A DNA stretch of 64,000 nt from the NCBI RefSeq assembly GCF_900105045.1, contig NZ_LT629739.1, positions 3,844,001-3,908,000 of the forward strand, in the 5' to 3' direction. The stretch is from Brevibacterium picturae. GTDB taxonomy: Bacteria; Actinomycetota; Actinomycetes; Actinomycetales; Brevibacteriaceae. Below are positions 63,744-64,000 of this stretch, piece after piece. Numbering within the stretch: position 1 is the first letter of the stretch; each line of letters starts with the position of its first letter. The position numbers and the translations under genes are program-made. The notes beneath the pieces were generated by a model. The model saw only the letters and a list, made by a program, of their open reading frames with translations, was not told the DNA's origin and did not search any database.

Positions 63744-64000
63744 ATGACGAGAACAATTGACCTAGTAGCCGACGTCGGAGAGGCATTTGGTGCCTATAGC
63801 CTTGGCGATGACGTACACCTGCTCGATCTCCTCACCTCAGCGAACGTGGCCTGCGGGTTCCACGCTGGTGATCCGCAAATCATGACTAAGACCGTGGCAG
63901 CCTGCCGAACACGAGGGGTGGCGGTGGGTGCACATCCAGGGTTCAACGACCTCCGCGGATTCGGACGGAGAGCAATCGCGATGTCAACAGATGAGGTCCG
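63744..64000 (+). CDS. pxpA: 5-oxoprolinase subunit A (LamB/YcsF family), 5' part
   Basis: The first 85 codons of a PxpA protein, part of the PxpABC enzyme that hydrolyses 5-oxoproline (pyroglutamate) to glutamate. Typical parts are [30 protein letters not shown] and [27 protein letters not shown] lies before the ATG. It runs off the window; pxpB and pxpC probably follow. Regulation by the divergent TetR is likely. Confidence 0.88.
   Translation, partial: MTRTIDLVADVGEAFGAYSLGDDVHLLDLLTSANVACGFHAGDPQIMTKTVAACRTRGVAVGAHPGFNDLRGFGRRAIAMSTDEV

Overview
The window comes from a high-GC Gram-positive actinobacterium. The core genes say so: a Wag31-type DivIVA, SepH, the actinobacterial families DUF4192, DUF4193, DUF3093 and DUF3710, an HrdB/MysA-like principal sigma factor with a Lys/Ala-rich N-terminus, a HelD/HelR-like RNA polymerase motor, a one-piece CydDC and a coproporphyrin-type ferrochelatase. 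Gene order and protein style suggest Micrococcales, perhaps Brevibacterium; the genus is an inference.

Positions 1-39257 are ordinary, densely packed chromosome. In order they hold: cell division and envelope (yggT end, divIVA, lspA, rluD); replication, histidine and dNTP control (dnaE, hisD, nrdR); a HelD-like ATPase, a spermidine-synthase-like protein and DUF4192; sigA, a lipoprotein amidase and parE; an M56 protease/BlaI pair; cydA-cydB-cydDC; sepH; hemH; small conserved genes; dut-DUF3710-OB fold; two TrkA-type proteins divergent from an APC permease; a TrmA-like methyltransferase; and aconitase. Three promoters here (blaI, cydA, hemH) share versions of one operator, TTCTAC-N5-GTAGAA. This suggests that the BlaI-type repressor ties its own operon, the bd oxidase and the last haem steps into one regulon.

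The 3' end of the aconitase gene is an integration site. Its last 27 bases recur near 45.85 kb and 61.73 kb, so 39.26-61.76 kb reads as two tandem genomic islands. No integrase is visible in the window. Island A (about 6.6 kb) carries an orphan OLD-family ATPase/nuclease, an Arr-like ADP-ribosyltransferase fused to a GNAT domain, a tRNA 3' fragment with terminator, a decayed IS110 transposase and an unknown 267-aa protein. Island B (about 15.9 kb) starts with an Abi_2/HEPN protein fused to an antitoxin-like C-terminus. It then carries two paralogous detoxification modules, each with an MmyB-type XRE regulator, an MFS exporter and a zinc alcohol dehydrogenase plus other redox enzymes. Several genes there are decaying: an ATA start, a frameshift and a truncation.

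From 61.76 kb to the end there is sparse sequence with an IS5-like fragment, then a TetR regulator divergent from the start of a pxpA (5-oxoprolinase subunit A) gene that runs off the window.
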